Of a stretch of 64,000 nucleotides of DNA, positions 36,294 through 47,161 are shown piece by piece. The number at the start of each line of letters is the position of its first letter. Position 1 is the first letter of the stretch. The notes beneath the pieces are model-generated. The model made no database searches. It saw nothing but the letters and a program-made list of their open reading frames with translations, and was not told where the DNA came from. Where the stretch lies: NCBI RefSeq assembly GCF_017355835.1, contig NZ_JAFEWF010000014.1, positions 62,001-126,000 on the forward strand, read 5' to 3'. A program made the position numbers and the translations under genes. The stretch comes from Desertivirga brevis (GTDB lineage: Bacteria; Bacteroidota; Bacteroidia; Sphingobacteriales; Sphingobacteriaceae).

Positions 36294-38582
36294 TCAATTC
36301 TGCGTCAACTTAATATCTTCCAGTAACTTTACTGCCTGCTTTTTCCAGTCTTCATCTATTTCTAACCAGTCAAAAAAGGAGAAACTATCTTTAAAATTCA
36401 ATTCCTGCGAGCCGGATTTATGTCCTCCAGCTAAACCTAAATAGCTTTTCCCTTCGTCTTCCGGGTAGCGTACCTTATAGGCGTAGTAAACCGAATCTTT
36501 AACGCTTATCTCTCCTAATAGCTCTATATTTTCTGTAGGCTCGTCATCATCATTCAAATAATTGTATAAACATAACCGGGCGAACTCTCGCTGACTTTTA
36601 AACTTTTGCGGCACCCTGCTCAACTGACCAACTTTGTGAAAGGCCTCCATTATACTATACCGGGTGCCGATGCTATCCAGGAATTTTCCTGTCAGTTTTT
36701 CATCTACTTTAAGCTTATTAACTATTCGTGTTACCAATGCTTCTGGGATCATACTTCCCTGCCCGTTCTCTTTTATGAGCTTCGCGGTAAAAGCATCAGC
36801 TAAAGATTGACCTTTTATCTCCTGAAGGAGATGCAAATAAGAGTAAATTTTCCTATTGTAACCCAAAGTATCCGTTCCAGCCTTTACTTCCGCGAGGTAA
36901 CTGTTCAGGTCCTCATTCGCGTATGAAGAGATTGCTTTAAATTTTGGAACTATTGCAGCATTATATTTTTGGTCTTCGGCGTATAACAAATAAGATATTT
37001 TTGTTAGTAGCTCAGTTCTATAATCGGGAAACCTGAACAATGGTAAAAGTTGGTCTAAATGGTCGGCGGTAAATTGAACTGAGTCGGACAGCGGTCTAAA
37101 GATCATCCACCGATCATTACCCAAATTATGTAGAGGATTCGTGGTTAATAACTGCAAATAGTTGTCGTACCCAGCTACAGTGTCTACTTCTGGAAGAGCA
37201 ACCAAAGCAGCGGCTCTGATATGATCCAAACCTTCGGCCTTTGAGAACAAATCTTTTAAAACTAAGGACGAGCTTCTATCCCTTAATGCCGCCATGGTCT
37301 CAATCATTCTCACCCTAATGCCATCACTTTTAGTGTCATCCGGGTAGGTCCTTTCTAATACTGCTCTATGTATTGCAGGAAGCTCACCCTTCTGCAGATT
37401 ATAATAATTCAAGGCTCCCTTGGCATCCTCCACAACGCTTGTATCTGAAGATGACAGATCCTTCAGTATCGTCGCTATCTTTGACGACGAGTACATAAGG
37501 GGCGAACTTTTTTTAGTACTTACAAAGGAATTGAAGATCTTTTGATTAACAGTACCTCTAAGTTCTTCCTCGGTAGTATTTGAGCTTAAAAAAAAGAACT
37601 TGTTCCCGTCGACCCATATTCTGGTCTTTGTTCGCAAATCACTCCCTTCTATACTTGTTTCAAATTCTCTTCCGGAAAGTCCGTTAACTGTAATTGATTT
37701 TGTTTTTGAAACTGTATCTGAGCTTCCTCTCATCCCTTTCAACATTAGTGAATACAGGCTATCCAAATCCTTAATTTTAAGATACTCCTTTATTGTATAG
37801 CTCTCGAAATTGTAAGCTCCTCCTGAGGATGGATTATTGAAGATAACGTTATAATCATGCTTTAAAAAAGAACTATGATCTGCCACCTGGTTTCTCAAAA
37901 AATTAGGAGTCTCCGAAACCTGCATTTTTAACATTTCACCTTCTGGCTGATAGGAAAGAAGTTTAGTTTCCTGGTAGGGCAGCAGACTAAAAGACTCAAA
38001 AAATTCGTCAGGCACTGTTAGACGGATTTTTTCTACCTGGTTCTGTCGCATCAGAAAATATATTCTGCTCCCCCTTGTAAAAACCCTGCAAATAGTGTAG
38101 TACTTATTATCCAACATCATCCTGAACTCTACTCCATCCATTCCGTTATGTTTAACAGCTTCTGGTCCGTAAACTATTTCTCCCTTTGCAGCTAGGTCTT
38201 TCTGAAACAGCTCAAAAACCTTGTTTCTGTCAGCAAGGAATATTCCCTGGGGAAAATCGTTGTACCGAACCAGATAACTTGCCTTATTATTATCATCGCT
38301 CGCATAATAGATCTTCATTTTGTACTCCCCTGGTTTCCCGCCAGGATTGTCCATCTCCTTTTCCATATACTCAGGTTGATGAGGCATTTTAACAGAAAAG
38401 GCACCAGCAGTTTGTTTGAAAGTGATCCATTCACCACCTTGCGAACTGCTTTTTTTCTGACTTGAGGCTGATTCGCCTGCGACAGTTAAGACAAGAAAGA
38501 ATGAGATGAAAAACTTTAAGTAAAATCGTGTAAAAGGAGAAATCTCCTTTTGAATGTGATGAAGGTTAAAACAAGAAATCAT
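36294..38582 (-). CDS. Large secreted protein with tandem PsbP-like and helical repeat regions, function unknown
   Basis: Product of about 762 residues from ATG 38582 (MISCFNLHHIQKEI), with a signal sequence ending near TVAGESASSQ. The frame is open a little further upstream, but that would cross into the divergent gene's promoter. Two related beta domains come first: WITFKQTAGAFSVKMPHQPEYM, then FLKHDYNVIFNNPSSGGAYNFE with VNGLSGREFE. They resemble PsbP-like stress domains. The rest is alpha-helical with HEAT-like character (RVRMIETMAALRDRSSSLVLKDL; RAAALVALPEVDTV). No catalytic motif and no recognised family. Monocistronic. Confidence 0.8.
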   Translation of the reverse strand: MISCFNLHHIQKEISPFTRFYLKFFISFFLVLTVAGESASSQKKSSSQGGEWITFKQTAGAFSVKMPHQPEYMEKEMDNPGGKPGEYKMKIYYASDDNNKASYLVRYNDFPQGIFLADRNKVFELFQKDLAAKGEIVYGPEAVKHNGMDGVEFRMMLDNKYYTICRVFTRGSRIYFLMRQNQVEKIRLTVPDEFFESFSLLPYQETKLLSYQPEGEMLKMQVSETPNFLRNQVADHSSFLKHDYNVIFNNPSSGGAYNFESYTIKEYLKIKDLDSLYSLMLKGMRGSSDTVSKTKSITVNGLSGREFETSIEGSDLRTKTRIWVDGNKFFFLSSNTTEEELRGTVNQKIFNSFVSTKKSSPLMYSSSKIATILKDLSSSDTSVVEDAKGALNYYNLQKGELPAIHRAVLERTYPDDTKSDGIRVRMIETMAALRDRSSSLVLKDLFSKAEGLDHIRAAALVALPEVDTVAGYDNYLQLLTTNPLHNLGNDRWMIFRPLSDSVQFTADHLDQLLPLFRFPDYRTELLTKISYLLYAEDQKYNAAIVPKFKAISSYANEDLNSYLAEVKAGTDTLGYNRKIYSYLHLLQEIKGQSLADAFTAKLIKENGQGSMIPEALVTRIVNKLKVDEKLTGKFLDSIGTRYSIMEAFHKVGQLSRVPQKFKSQREFARLCLYNYLNDDDEPTENIELLGEISVKDSVYYAYKVRYPEDEGKSYLGLAGGHKSGSQELNFKDSFSFFDWLEIDEDWKKQAVKLLEDIKLTQN

Positions 38583-38695
38583 GTTAAAAAAAAGTATGCG
38601 TAAAAATAATGATTTAGGGGAATTGTAGAAACAAATAAAATTTGGAGGCAGGAAGAAGCCGCTACACAAATCTTTCAGGCCTTGGTATAAAGCCT

Positions 38696-38703
38696 TACCT
38701 TTG
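38696..38703 (+). promoter_or_regulatory. -7 element TACCTTTG four bases before the methyltransferase ATG
   Basis: Full TAnnTTTG match ending four bases before ATG 38708. A TTTC at 38673-38676 sits 19 bases upstream as a weak -33. The start of transcription would fall at or next to the ATG, implying a leaderless mRNA. Confidence 0.5.
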
Positions 38704-38707
38704 CGTT

Positions 38708-40069
38708 ATGAGCAACATCCTCCCTTCCTCTTTAATCAGATCATTGAATGAAAAATTCGGCCTGGACCAGGAGCTTTTTTTCAGGGTACATGAAGAAGGA
38801 GAGTTCATTACATCTGTCAGGTTAAATCCCTTCAAACCATCTAATGCTTTTGAAGAGGCGGATAGAATAGGATGGACAGAGTACGGCCGATATTTAGAGG
38901 AACGCCCCTCTTTCATTGCCGACCCATTGTTCCATGCAGGAGGTTATTACGTGCAGGAAGCTTCTTCAATGTTTGTAGAGCATATTCTGAGACATAGCAC
39001 GGATCTGAAGGAAGACCTAAAGGTACTTGATCTTTGTGCTGCTCCCGGAGGTAAAAGCACTTTGATCTCTTCAGTTATCAATAGTGACAGTCTTCTTGTA
39101 TCTAATGAAATCATTAAAACAAGAGTCCCTGTTCTGGCGGATAATATGACTAAATGGGGAGTAATTAATTCGGTGGTTACCAATAACGATCCGAGGGATT
39201 TTCAGCGATTAGGAGGATACTTTGATGTAATCGTTGTGGATGCTCCATGCTCTGGATCGGGTATGTGGAGGAAGGATCCACAGACGATCAACGAATGGTC
39301 GGAGAACAATGTGCAGCTTTGCAGCCAGAGACAGCAGAGGATACTTGCAGATATCTACCCTGCATTAAAAGAAGGAGGTTTGTTGATCTACTCTACCTGC
39401 TCATACTCCGAAGAAGAGAATGAGGAAATAACAGATTGGCTATCCGACACATTTAATGTAACTACTGTTAAAATTCCAGTTAAGCCAGAGTGGCAAATTC
39501 AGGAAAGCTTATCGGTAAAACACAAGAACCACGGATACCGTTTCTACCCGCATCTTGTTAAGGGAGAGGGCTTTTTTGTCAGTTGCTTTATAAAGAATGA
39601 CAGTTCTTCAATGATAAAAAGTACAAAGTCGCGAACTGCAAACATACCTAAGAATGAACTTCCTGTTATTGAAAGGTGGATCACAGGTGAGCTGCCACTA
39701 CAACCTATTCCTGTTAAAGAGGGTTATTCTATAATCAATCCCGTACATGCAGCGGATATCACCTTGTTGCAATCAAATCTATACCTGAAAAAATCAGGTG
39801 TATTTGCAGGGAAAATCGTTGGAAAAGACCTTATACCAGATCATGAACTCGCCCTTAGTTTGATCCTTAATAAGAACATACAGAAAGCCGAACTAAATTA
39901 CGAAGAAGCGATCAGCTATCTTAGAAAAGATGATTTAAAATTAGAAAACATCGGTCAGGGATGGACATTGATGACCTTTAAAGGATTTGGCCTGGGATGG
40001 GCAAAAATCCTGTCGAACAGGATTAATAATTATCTGCCTAAGGAACTGAGAATACTGAAAGAGATCTAA
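38708..40069 (+). CDS. RsmF/NSUN-type rRNA or tRNA cytosine-C5 methyltransferase
   Basis: Product of 453 residues from ATG 38708 (MSNILPSSLIRSL). SAM-binding motif LDLCAAPGGKS near 125, then DAPCSGSGMWRKDP (motif IV Cys) and YSTCSYSEEENEE (motif VI catalytic Cys). The C-terminal third (EGYSIINPVHAADITLL; KGFGLGWAKIL) matches the RsmF-type C-terminal region. It transfers methyl from SAM to C5 of a cytosine in rRNA. The frame extends to 38642, but the closely placed promoter element and the family start favour 38708. Confidence 0.92.
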   Translation: MSNILPSSLIRSLNEKFGLDQELFFRVHEEGEFITSVRLNPFKPSNAFEEADRIGWTEYGRYLEERPSFIADPLFHAGGYYVQEASSMFVEHILRHSTDLKEDLKVLDLCAAPGGKSTLISSVINSDSLLVSNEIIKTRVPVLADNMTKWGVINSVVTNNDPRDFQRLGGYFDVIVVDAPCSGSGMWRKDPQTINEWSENNVQLCSQRQQRILADIYPALKEGGLLIYSTCSYSEEENEEITDWLSDTFNVTTVKIPVKPEWQIQESLSVKHKNHGYRFYPHLVKGEGFFVSCFIKNDSSSMIKSTKSRTANIPKNELPVIERWITGELPLQPIPVKEGYSIINPVHAADITLLQSNLYLKKSGVFAGKIVGKDLIPDHELALSLILNKNIQKAELNYEEAISYLRKDDLKLENIGQGWTLMTFKGFGLGWAKILSNRINNYLPKELRILKEI

Positions 40070-40230
40070 CCACCTGGAACATCTTTTCTCCTAATCTTTA
40101 TCTTTAATTAATTTTTCATGTAACAGTTCACAAAAACCAGCGTCTACCTAAAAAAGATATTAACAGAGATGAAAATTTCTCTATTTTAGGCAAACTAATT
40201 ACTTACACAAAAACCTCAAAAACAACCTAA
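40070..40230. other. Intergenic region before the OMP gene
   Basis: AT-rich. It contains a nested imperfect hairpin: outer CCTAAAA (40147-40153) with TTTTAGG (40184-40190), inner AGAGA/TCTCT. No T run follows. It may be a leader structure or weak terminator. No gene is seen. Confidence 0.35.
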
Positions 40231-43029
40231 ATGAAAGCGCTACTCATGGCAGTGTTTCTAACGCTGTCGTTTTGCAACCTCAACGCCCAAACCTCATCAG
40301 TAAAAGGCACGATCGGAGACACAACGTCTCTTATTAAATTAAAGAACACCTCTGTTTCTATCCTGAACGCAAAAGACTCTACCCTTATAAAGTTTACCAG
40401 GGCCGCGGGAGATGGTTCGTTCTCAATTAGTGGGCTACCAGCAGGTAAACTTATCCTATTAGCTACCTATCCAGGCTACGCCGACTATGTAGAAAGCTTC
40501 AAGTTAGATTCCCTCTCTCCTACTAAGGACTTTGGGAATATTAATATGCTTCTGAAATCCAACCTCTTGAAAGACATTGTAGTAAAGGGAACTGTTGCAG
40601 CTATTAAAATTAAGGGAGATACAACAGAGTATAACGCATCAAGCTTCAAGATCGCCCCTAATGCTAAGGTAGAAGATCTGTTAAAGCAGCTACCAGGAAT
40701 ACAGGTAGATAAAGACGGAAAGATCACAGCACAGGGTCAAACTGTAAATAAAGTATTAGTAGATGGAGAAGAGTTCTTTGGAGACGATCCCACACTGGTT
40801 ACTAAGAACCTTAGGGGTGATATGATCGACAAAGTTCAACTTTATGATAAAAAAAGTGACCAGGCCACCTTTACAGGGATAGATGATGGGGTAAAGGATA
40901 AAACAATTAATTTAAAACTGAAGGAGGACAAAAAGAACGGATATTTTGGTAAGCTTGACGGAGGGGGGCTCGATGGCAATTTTTATGCTGGTCAGGGAAT
41001 GTTCAATAAGTTTAAAGGAAAGAAGAAGTTTTCGGCTTATGGAACTGTTGGAAATACAGGAAGAACAGGATTGAACTGGTCTGACAATAATAAATATACT
41101 GGTGGCAACATGGAGATGACCGACGATGGTGGTATAATTATGTACTCTAACGATCGTGACGATCTGGATGCTTCAAACTACCGGGGAAGTGGAATACCGG
41201 AAATACAAACTGGGGGCGTTCATTACGATAATAAATGGAATAAGGATAAAGAGTCTATCAATACTAACTACAAAAGCGGATACCTTAGTGTAGATGGAAT
41301 AGAAAGCAACTTATCACAGAATAATCTAAAGGAGAGCTTTATTAACAACACCAATAATTCAATTTTCTCAAACTCGACTTTCCGTCAAAAGCTAGATGCT
41401 ACCTACCAGTTAAGGCCCGATTCTACTACCAATTGGAAATTCTCTATTGATGCCTCACTACGCAATACAAAGAGTAATAGTTTTAACATTGGAACGGGCT
41501 TAAATTTCAATAATGTAAGGATTAATGATAACCGCAGAACTCTGGACAATGATGGAGAACAGCAGAGCCTTAATGCCTCGGCCTTTTTTAGCAAAAGACT
41601 AAGAAAAAAAGGAAGAACCTTTTCGGTGAATTTCACCCAAGGCTTGAACAAAGGCAATAATTCAGGCTACCTTGAGTCTACAAACGTCACCTTCGATAGC
41701 GCTGGAACCAGGAGAGATTCGATGGTAATAGACCAGTTCAAAGACAATGATAACAGCACGTTTAGGACAAACACTAACCTGACTTATACCGAGCCACTTA
41801 CAAAGGTATTCTCGCTTGTTGTTAATTACGGCTTTGGAATTACTAACAGTTCTTCAGTCCGCAAGTCTTATAATTCAGCCGGAGGAAACTATAACGTTCT
41901 GGATTCAGTTTATAGTAATGATTTTGACCTGAATCAAATTTCTCACCAGGGAGGAGCAATTTTCAACGTCAAAGCAAAAAAAACAAACGTAAACTTCGGC
42001 ACCAGGGCAACTTCGGTTAACTTTCACCAAAAGGATCTTTTCAGAAATACCAGATACGACCGTCAGTTTATAAACTGGTTACCGCAAGCAAGCTACCAGT
42101 ATAAGTTTTCAAATTATAAATCGTTCCGGATCAATTACAACGGCAGAACGAGCCAACCTTCAACAGACCAGTTACAACCTGTTAGGGTAAATACAGATCC
42201 TTTGAACATTACTATAGGTAACCAAAACTTAAAACCTTCATTCACCAACACCTTTAACTTCAATTATAACACCTATAAAGTACTCGCTAATCAAGGGTTT
42301 TACATATATGGATCTTACTCCTTCACCATGAACCCCATTGTAAATTCAACTTTCACAGATCTCAGTACCAATGTCAACACTTATCAATCTATTAACTTGA
42401 AAAGCCATGACTCGAGGAACTATAATACTTATATGTATCTGAGCCGGAAAATCCAAAAATGGGATTTGAATGTTGGTGGAAGTTTAGGTACGGATGGTAG
42501 CACTTATTATAGCATCAGCAATGGGAATCTTAACAGAGCGACATCAAGTAACTACTATGGGGATGTTTCGATTTCGCAGAATAAGCCAAAAAAGTATGAT
42601 TTTTATATCTCCTTAAACCCCTCCTATAGTCAAAACGAGTCCTCGTTGCAGCTAGATAGAAACAATAACGGGTGGGTTTACAACTCCAATGGCGGGTTCA
42701 ACATATATCTACCGGGAAGATTTCAGATCGGATCTAGTGCAAATTATGAATTCAGAGAGAAGACAGCAGCCTTTAACGAAACCTTTGAACGACTATTGCT
42801 TAACGCTTCTGTAACGAAAAAATTCACAAAGGCAGAAAACCTAGCGCTGGTAGTTTCAGGAAATGACTTATTAAACCAGAACAACGGTTTTAGTCGCCGG
42901 GTGAGCAATAACTTTATTACTCAGCGCAGCTACCAAACCATTAAAAGATACTTCCTTGCTACCCTTGTATGGGAATTCAATAAAATGGGAGGAGGACTAA
43001 AATCATCAACTTCTAATACTATCAAATAA
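40231..43029 (+). CDS. Outer-membrane beta-barrel protein with carboxypeptidase-regulatory-like domain
   Basis: Product of 932 residues with signal peptide ending NLNAQ. N-terminal carboxypeptidase-regulatory-like Ig domain (SSVKGTIGDTTS through DFGNINMLL), a TonB-plug-like segment with VEDLLKQLPGIQVDKDGKI, KVLVDGEEFFGDDP and DKVQLYDKKSDQ, and then a long Asn/Tyr-rich barrel typical of the outer-membrane beta-barrel family (PF14905). These proteins resemble TonB-dependent receptors, but substrates are unknown. It overlaps the GLPGLI gene by one base (TAATG). Confidence 0.92.
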   Translation: MKALLMAVFLTLSFCNLNAQTSSVKGTIGDTTSLIKLKNTSVSILNAKDSTLIKFTRAAGDGSFSISGLPAGKLILLATYPGYADYVESFKLDSLSPTKDFGNINMLLKSNLLKDIVVKGTVAAIKIKGDTTEYNASSFKIAPNAKVEDLLKQLPGIQVDKDGKITAQGQTVNKVLVDGEEFFGDDPTLVTKNLRGDMIDKVQLYDKKSDQATFTGIDDGVKDKTINLKLKEDKKNGYFGKLDGGGLDGNFYAGQGMFNKFKGKKKFSAYGTVGNTGRTGLNWSDNNKYTGGNMEMTDDGGIIMYSNDRDDLDASNYRGSGIPEIQTGGVHYDNKWNKDKESINTNYKSGYLSVDGIESNLSQNNLKESFINNTNNSIFSNSTFRQKLDATYQLRPDSTTNWKFSIDASLRNTKSNSFNIGTGLNFNNVRINDNRRTLDNDGEQQSLNASAFFSKRLRKKGRTFSVNFTQGLNKGNNSGYLESTNVTFDSAGTRRDSMVIDQFKDNDNSTFRTNTNLTYTEPLTKVFSLVVNYGFGITNSSSVRKSYNSAGGNYNVLDSVYSNDFDLNQISHQGGAIFNVKAKKTNVNFGTRATSVNFHQKDLFRNTRYDRQFINWLPQASYQYKFSNYKSFRINYNGRTSQPSTDQLQPVRVNTDPLNITIGNQNLKPSFTNTFNFNYNTYKVLANQGFYIYGSYSFTMNPIVNSTFTDLSTNVNTYQSINLKSHDSRNYNTYMYLSRKIQKWDLNVGGSLGTDGSTYYSISNGNLNRATSSNYYGDVSISQNKPKKYDFYISLNPSYSQNESSLQLDRNNNGWVYNSNGGFNIYLPGRFQIGSSANYEFREKTAAFNETFERLLLNASVTKKFTKAENLALVVSGNDLLNQNNGFSRRVSNNFITQRSYQTIKRYFLATLVWEFNKMGGGLKSSTSNTIK

Positions 43030-43808
43030 TGAAACTTAAATATATCCTTACCATAGTATGCAGCATTCTAACAGGTTTAAGTGCTTCTGCTCAGTTTGTA
43101 AACTTCCCCTCGGAGGGAGTTATCCAGTTTGAAAAAAGGGTAAATATGTTTGCTATTTTCAAAAGGGCCATAAATAAAGACAATGAGAGCTACATGCAAA
43201 TGGCTTTTGACCAGTATAAAAAGACTCAACCGCAATTTAAAACATTGAAGAGCACTCTTAGCTTTTCCTCAGGAGCTACTTTATACACGCCTCAGCCCGA
43301 TCAGCAGGCTGCAGGTCAAAACTTCATGAGCTTTCATCCCGCAGCTAGTCAGCCTAATACCACTTATATTGACCTAAACAGCAGAACTTTCATTACGCAG
43401 AAAAATATATTCGAGCAGAACTTCCTCGTTAAAGACTCCATTAGAAATATCAAATGGAAAATTACGGATGAAACCAGGGAAATAGCAGGATACCATTGCA
43501 GAAGGGCCAATGCAATTGTTATGGACTCTATTTATGTGGTAGCTTTTTATACTGATAAAATTCCTGTGTCCGGCGGACCTGAATCATTTACAGGTCTACC
43601 AGGGATGATCCTGGGTGTTGCTTTACCTCACGAAAATATCACCTGGTTTGCCACCTCTGTTACTGAAAAAAGCGGTCACGCCGCAACAATAAAACCGCCT
43701 ACTAAAGGAAAACCTCAAACGAATACCGAACTTAAAAAAACGGTAGAAAATTCTATGAAAGACTGGGGCGCTATTGGAAAAGAAGCGTTGAAGCCAATAA
43801 TGTTATAA
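43029..43808 (+). CDS. GLPGLI family protein
   Basis: Product of 259 residues with a signal peptide ending SASAQ. The family hallmark is in SGGPESFTGLPGMILGVAL, with the preceding DETREIAGYHCRRA and AFYTDKIPVSGG that also belong to the family. Secreted, function unknown. These proteins are regularly encoded beside the type of barrel protein found immediately upstream, which suggests a shared role. The one-base overlap with that gene supports coupling. Confidence 0.93.
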   Translation: MKLKYILTIVCSILTGLSASAQFVNFPSEGVIQFEKRVNMFAIFKRAINKDNESYMQMAFDQYKKTQPQFKTLKSTLSFSSGATLYTPQPDQQAAGQNFMSFHPAASQPNTTYIDLNSRTFITQKNIFEQNFLVKDSIRNIKWKITDETREIAGYHCRRANAIVMDSIYVVAFYTDKIPVSGGPESFTGLPGMILGVALPHENITWFATSVTEKSGHAATIKPPTKGKPQTNTELKKTVENSMKDWGAIGKEALKPIML

Positions 43809-43879
43809 GATGTATTGCTTTGGGGCAAAGATCCTTAATGTGTCAAACGAAGAGAGCCGTAAAAGGCTTTCTTCAACTG

Positions 43880-44242
43880 TCATTTCCTTTTCTTATATTC
43901 TATTTTTACACGGACTACTCCAGCGTCGAGCATATCTATTTTTCGGGCAGCTTTTCGTGAAAGATCTATTATTCGGCCGCTTACGAACGGTCCCCTGTCA
44001 TTGATCCTTACTTTAACGGACTTTCCGTTCCTCAAATTTGTCACCTTGACTTTCGTACCGAATGGAAGGGTACGGTGAGCCGCTGTTCTCTTAGAACTCC
44101 TGAACTTGGCGCCACTGGCAGTTCTTTTGCCATTAAACTTTTTGGCATAATAGGAAGCTCCTCCTGTTTGAGTGGCTTTCGGGCTACAGGCGCATGTAAC
44201 CACAGAGATAATAAGAAACAAGAAAATTGCACGATACCTCAT
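43880..44242 (-). CDS. rlpA: RlpA-like double-psi beta-barrel lipoprotein
   Basis: Product of 120 residues from ATG 44242 (MRYRAIFLFLIISVV), with a lipobox-like Cys at SVVTCACSPK. The mature part is an RlpA-like domain: ASYYAKKFNGKRTASGAKF, LPFGTKVKVTNLRNGKSV, RINDRGPFVSGRIIDLSRKAARKI. RlpA proteins cleave denuded glycan strands of peptidoglycan at the septum or bind them. This minimal version has no SPOR domain. Convergent to the GLPGLI gene. The ATG at 44287 would lie inside the enolase terminator, so I prefer 44242. Confidence 0.88.
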   Translation of the reverse strand: MRYRAIFLFLIISVVTCACSPKATQTGGASYYAKKFNGKRTASGAKFRSSKRTAAHRTLPFGTKVKVTNLRNGKSVKVRINDRGPFVSGRIIDLSRKAARKIDMLDAGVVRVKIEYKKRK

Positions 44243-44285
44243 AACACAATAATCGCATAAAGATACACTCCTTCCCAGAAACAAC

Positions 44286-44308
44286 AAAAGCCCGACAAGC
44301 GGGCTTTT
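44286..44308 (-). terminator. Intrinsic terminator of enolase
   Basis: Stem AAAAGCCCG (44286-44294) with CGGGCTTTT (44300-44308) and a five-base loop, 22 bases after the enolase stop. The A/T arms supply the U tract in the minus direction. Confidence 0.8.
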
Positions 44309-44330
44309 GGATCAACTAATATTAGCTGAA

Positions 44331-45632
<1,302 letters not shown>

Positions 45633-45662
45633 TTAATTTATTGTTTACCTGAAAGGTTCTTT

Positions 45663-45694
45663 CAAACTTAATAGGTTACAGTTAGTGTAACAAA
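45663..45694 (-). promoter_or_regulatory. Enolase promoter (-33 TTTG, 20-base spacer, -7 TAAGTTTG)
   Basis: On the minus strand TTTG (45694-45691) is followed after 20 bases by TAAGTTTG (45670-45663). This is the best two-box match to the Bacteroidota consensus in the window, and it leaves a leader of about 30 bases before the eno ATG. Confidence 0.75.
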
Positions 45695-45785
45695 AACACT
45701 AAGTTTGGAAGCGTGCCAAAAATAGCATTTTTTATATTGTTCGAAAAATGATTATGGTTACTTTTCTGTTAATTCAGAAAAAAAA

Positions 45786-45817
45786 CAAACCCGTTTATCA
45801 GATAATAAACGGGTTTG
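45786..45817 (-). terminator. Intrinsic terminator of carA
   Basis: Thirteen-base perfect arms (45786-45798 and 45805-45817) with a six-base loop. In the minus direction they are followed by a run of T residues. It lies 13 bases past the carA stop. Confidence 0.85.
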
Positions 45818-45829
45818 AAAAGAATATTT

Positions 45830-46933
45830 TTATTTATTTTCGATATAATCTACAAATTGATCGAAAAGATAACGTGAATCGTGCGGGCCAGGAGATGACT
45901 CTGGGTGATATTGCACTGAGAAAGCTTTTTTACCTTTCACACGAATACCTTCGATGGAGTTATCATTAAGATTTACGTGAGTAATTTCTACTTTTTCTGA
46001 TTTCTCAATATCTTCTGCTACTACACCAAATCCATGGTTTTGTGACGTTACTTCGCAATGGTCAATAATGATGTTTTTAACAGGATGGTTAAGACCACGG
46101 TGTCCATTAAACATTTTCTTTGTACGGATGCCGTTTGCCTGAGCCAACAATTGATGGCCTAAACAAATTCCGAATAGAGGTTTATCTGCCTCAAGAACTT
46201 TCTTAACAGTCTCGATCGCGTAAGGCATAGCAGATGGGTCACCAGGGCCGTTAGAAATAAAATAGCCGTCGGGAGCCCATTTCTCCATTTCTTCGAAACT
46301 CGTTTTTGCCGGGAACACTTTAGCGTAAACATCACGGTGATCAAAATTACGAAGGATGTTCTTCTTAACACCTAAGTCAAGAACAGCAATTTTATGAGCA
46401 GCATTCTCATTACCATAGAAATATGGCTCTTTAGTAGAAACTTGAGACGAAAGTTCTAAACCGTCCATTGAAGGAACATCTGCAAGCTTTTGTTTAAGCT
46501 CGTCGATATCTAAGATTTCAGAGGAAATGATAGCATTCATCGCTCCTTTATCGCGGATGTGACGGACTAAAGACCGTGTATCTACGTCCGAAATAGCAAC
46601 GATGTTCTCTTCCTGAAAATAATCCTGAATAGATTTATCAGACATTTTACGGCTGTAATTGATGTTAAAATTCTTACAAACCAAACCTGAAATCTTAATA
46701 TCACCAGACTCAACTTCGTCTTCATTAACACCGTAGTTACCGATATGAGCATTCGTGGTAACCATTATCTGCCCGAAGTAAGACGGGTCGGTAAAAACTT
46801 CCTGGTATCCGGTCATGCCGGTGTTGAAACAAATCTCACCAGTTGTAGTGCCAATTTTGCCGGCAGCTTTTCCGTGATAAACAGTTCCATCTTCCAGCAA
46901 AAGTACAGCAGGTAATTTGGTGTAATTAGTCAT
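45830..46933 (-). CDS. carA: Carbamoyl-phosphate synthase small subunit (glutaminase)
   Basis: Product of 367 residues. The N-terminal domain opens PAVLLLEDGTVYHGKAAGKIG with CFNTGMTGYQEVFTDPSY. The class I glutaminase domain has nucleophile Cys in FGICLGHQLLAQANG and the His/Glu pair in QYHPESSPGPHDS. It supplies ammonia to CarB for arginine and pyrimidine synthesis. No carB lies in the window. A small ORF ends three bases before its start. Confidence 0.97.
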   Translation of the reverse strand: MTNYTKLPAVLLLEDGTVYHGKAAGKIGTTTGEICFNTGMTGYQEVFTDPSYFGQIMVTTNAHIGNYGVNEDEVESGDIKISGLVCKNFNINYSRKMSDKSIQDYFQEENIVAISDVDTRSLVRHIRDKGAMNAIISSEILDIDELKQKLADVPSMDGLELSSQVSTKEPYFYGNENAAHKIAVLDLGVKKNILRNFDHRDVYAKVFPAKTSFEEMEKWAPDGYFISNGPGDPSAMPYAIETVKKVLEADKPLFGICLGHQLLAQANGIRTKKMFNGHRGLNHPVKNIIIDHCEVTSQNHGFGVVAEDIEKSEKVEITHVNLNDNSIEGIRVKGKKAFSVQYHPESSPGPHDSRYLFDQFVDYIENK

Positions 46934-46936
46934 TTC

Positions 46937-47155
46937 TTAATTGATGTTATTTTTATTGTTAGTATTACTCTGATTATTGTCTCTTATCCATTCTACGGCG
47001 AACATGTCACTTCCGTTTCCATAAGCTATCAGGAATTCAGATGCATTGAATTCTACATCATCACTATCAGAAAATAAATGGAAAAACTGTAAATCCCCGT
47101 AAGAATTTCGGGCTTTAAATGGTAATAGACTGAAGCAATCGACTTCAAATTTCAC
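46937..47155 (-). CDS. Possible small protein (72 aa) upstream of carA
   Basis: The frame ends three bases before the carA ATG and has no ATG start. TTG (47164) or GTG (47155) are the options. A TACCTTTG -7 element at 47169-47162 overlaps the TTG, so the GTG start is more consistent. The middle (FEVDCFSLLPFKARNSYGDLQ, FHLFSDSDDVEFNASEFLI) looks protein-like with alternating hydrophobics. The tail is Asn-rich. No recognised family. It could instead be untranslated carA leader. Confidence 0.45.
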   Translation of the reverse strand: MKFEVDCFSLLPFKARNSYGDLQFFHLFSDSDDVEFNASEFLIAYGNGSDMFAVEWIRDNNQSNTNNKNNIN

Positions 47156-47161
47156 AAGAGA

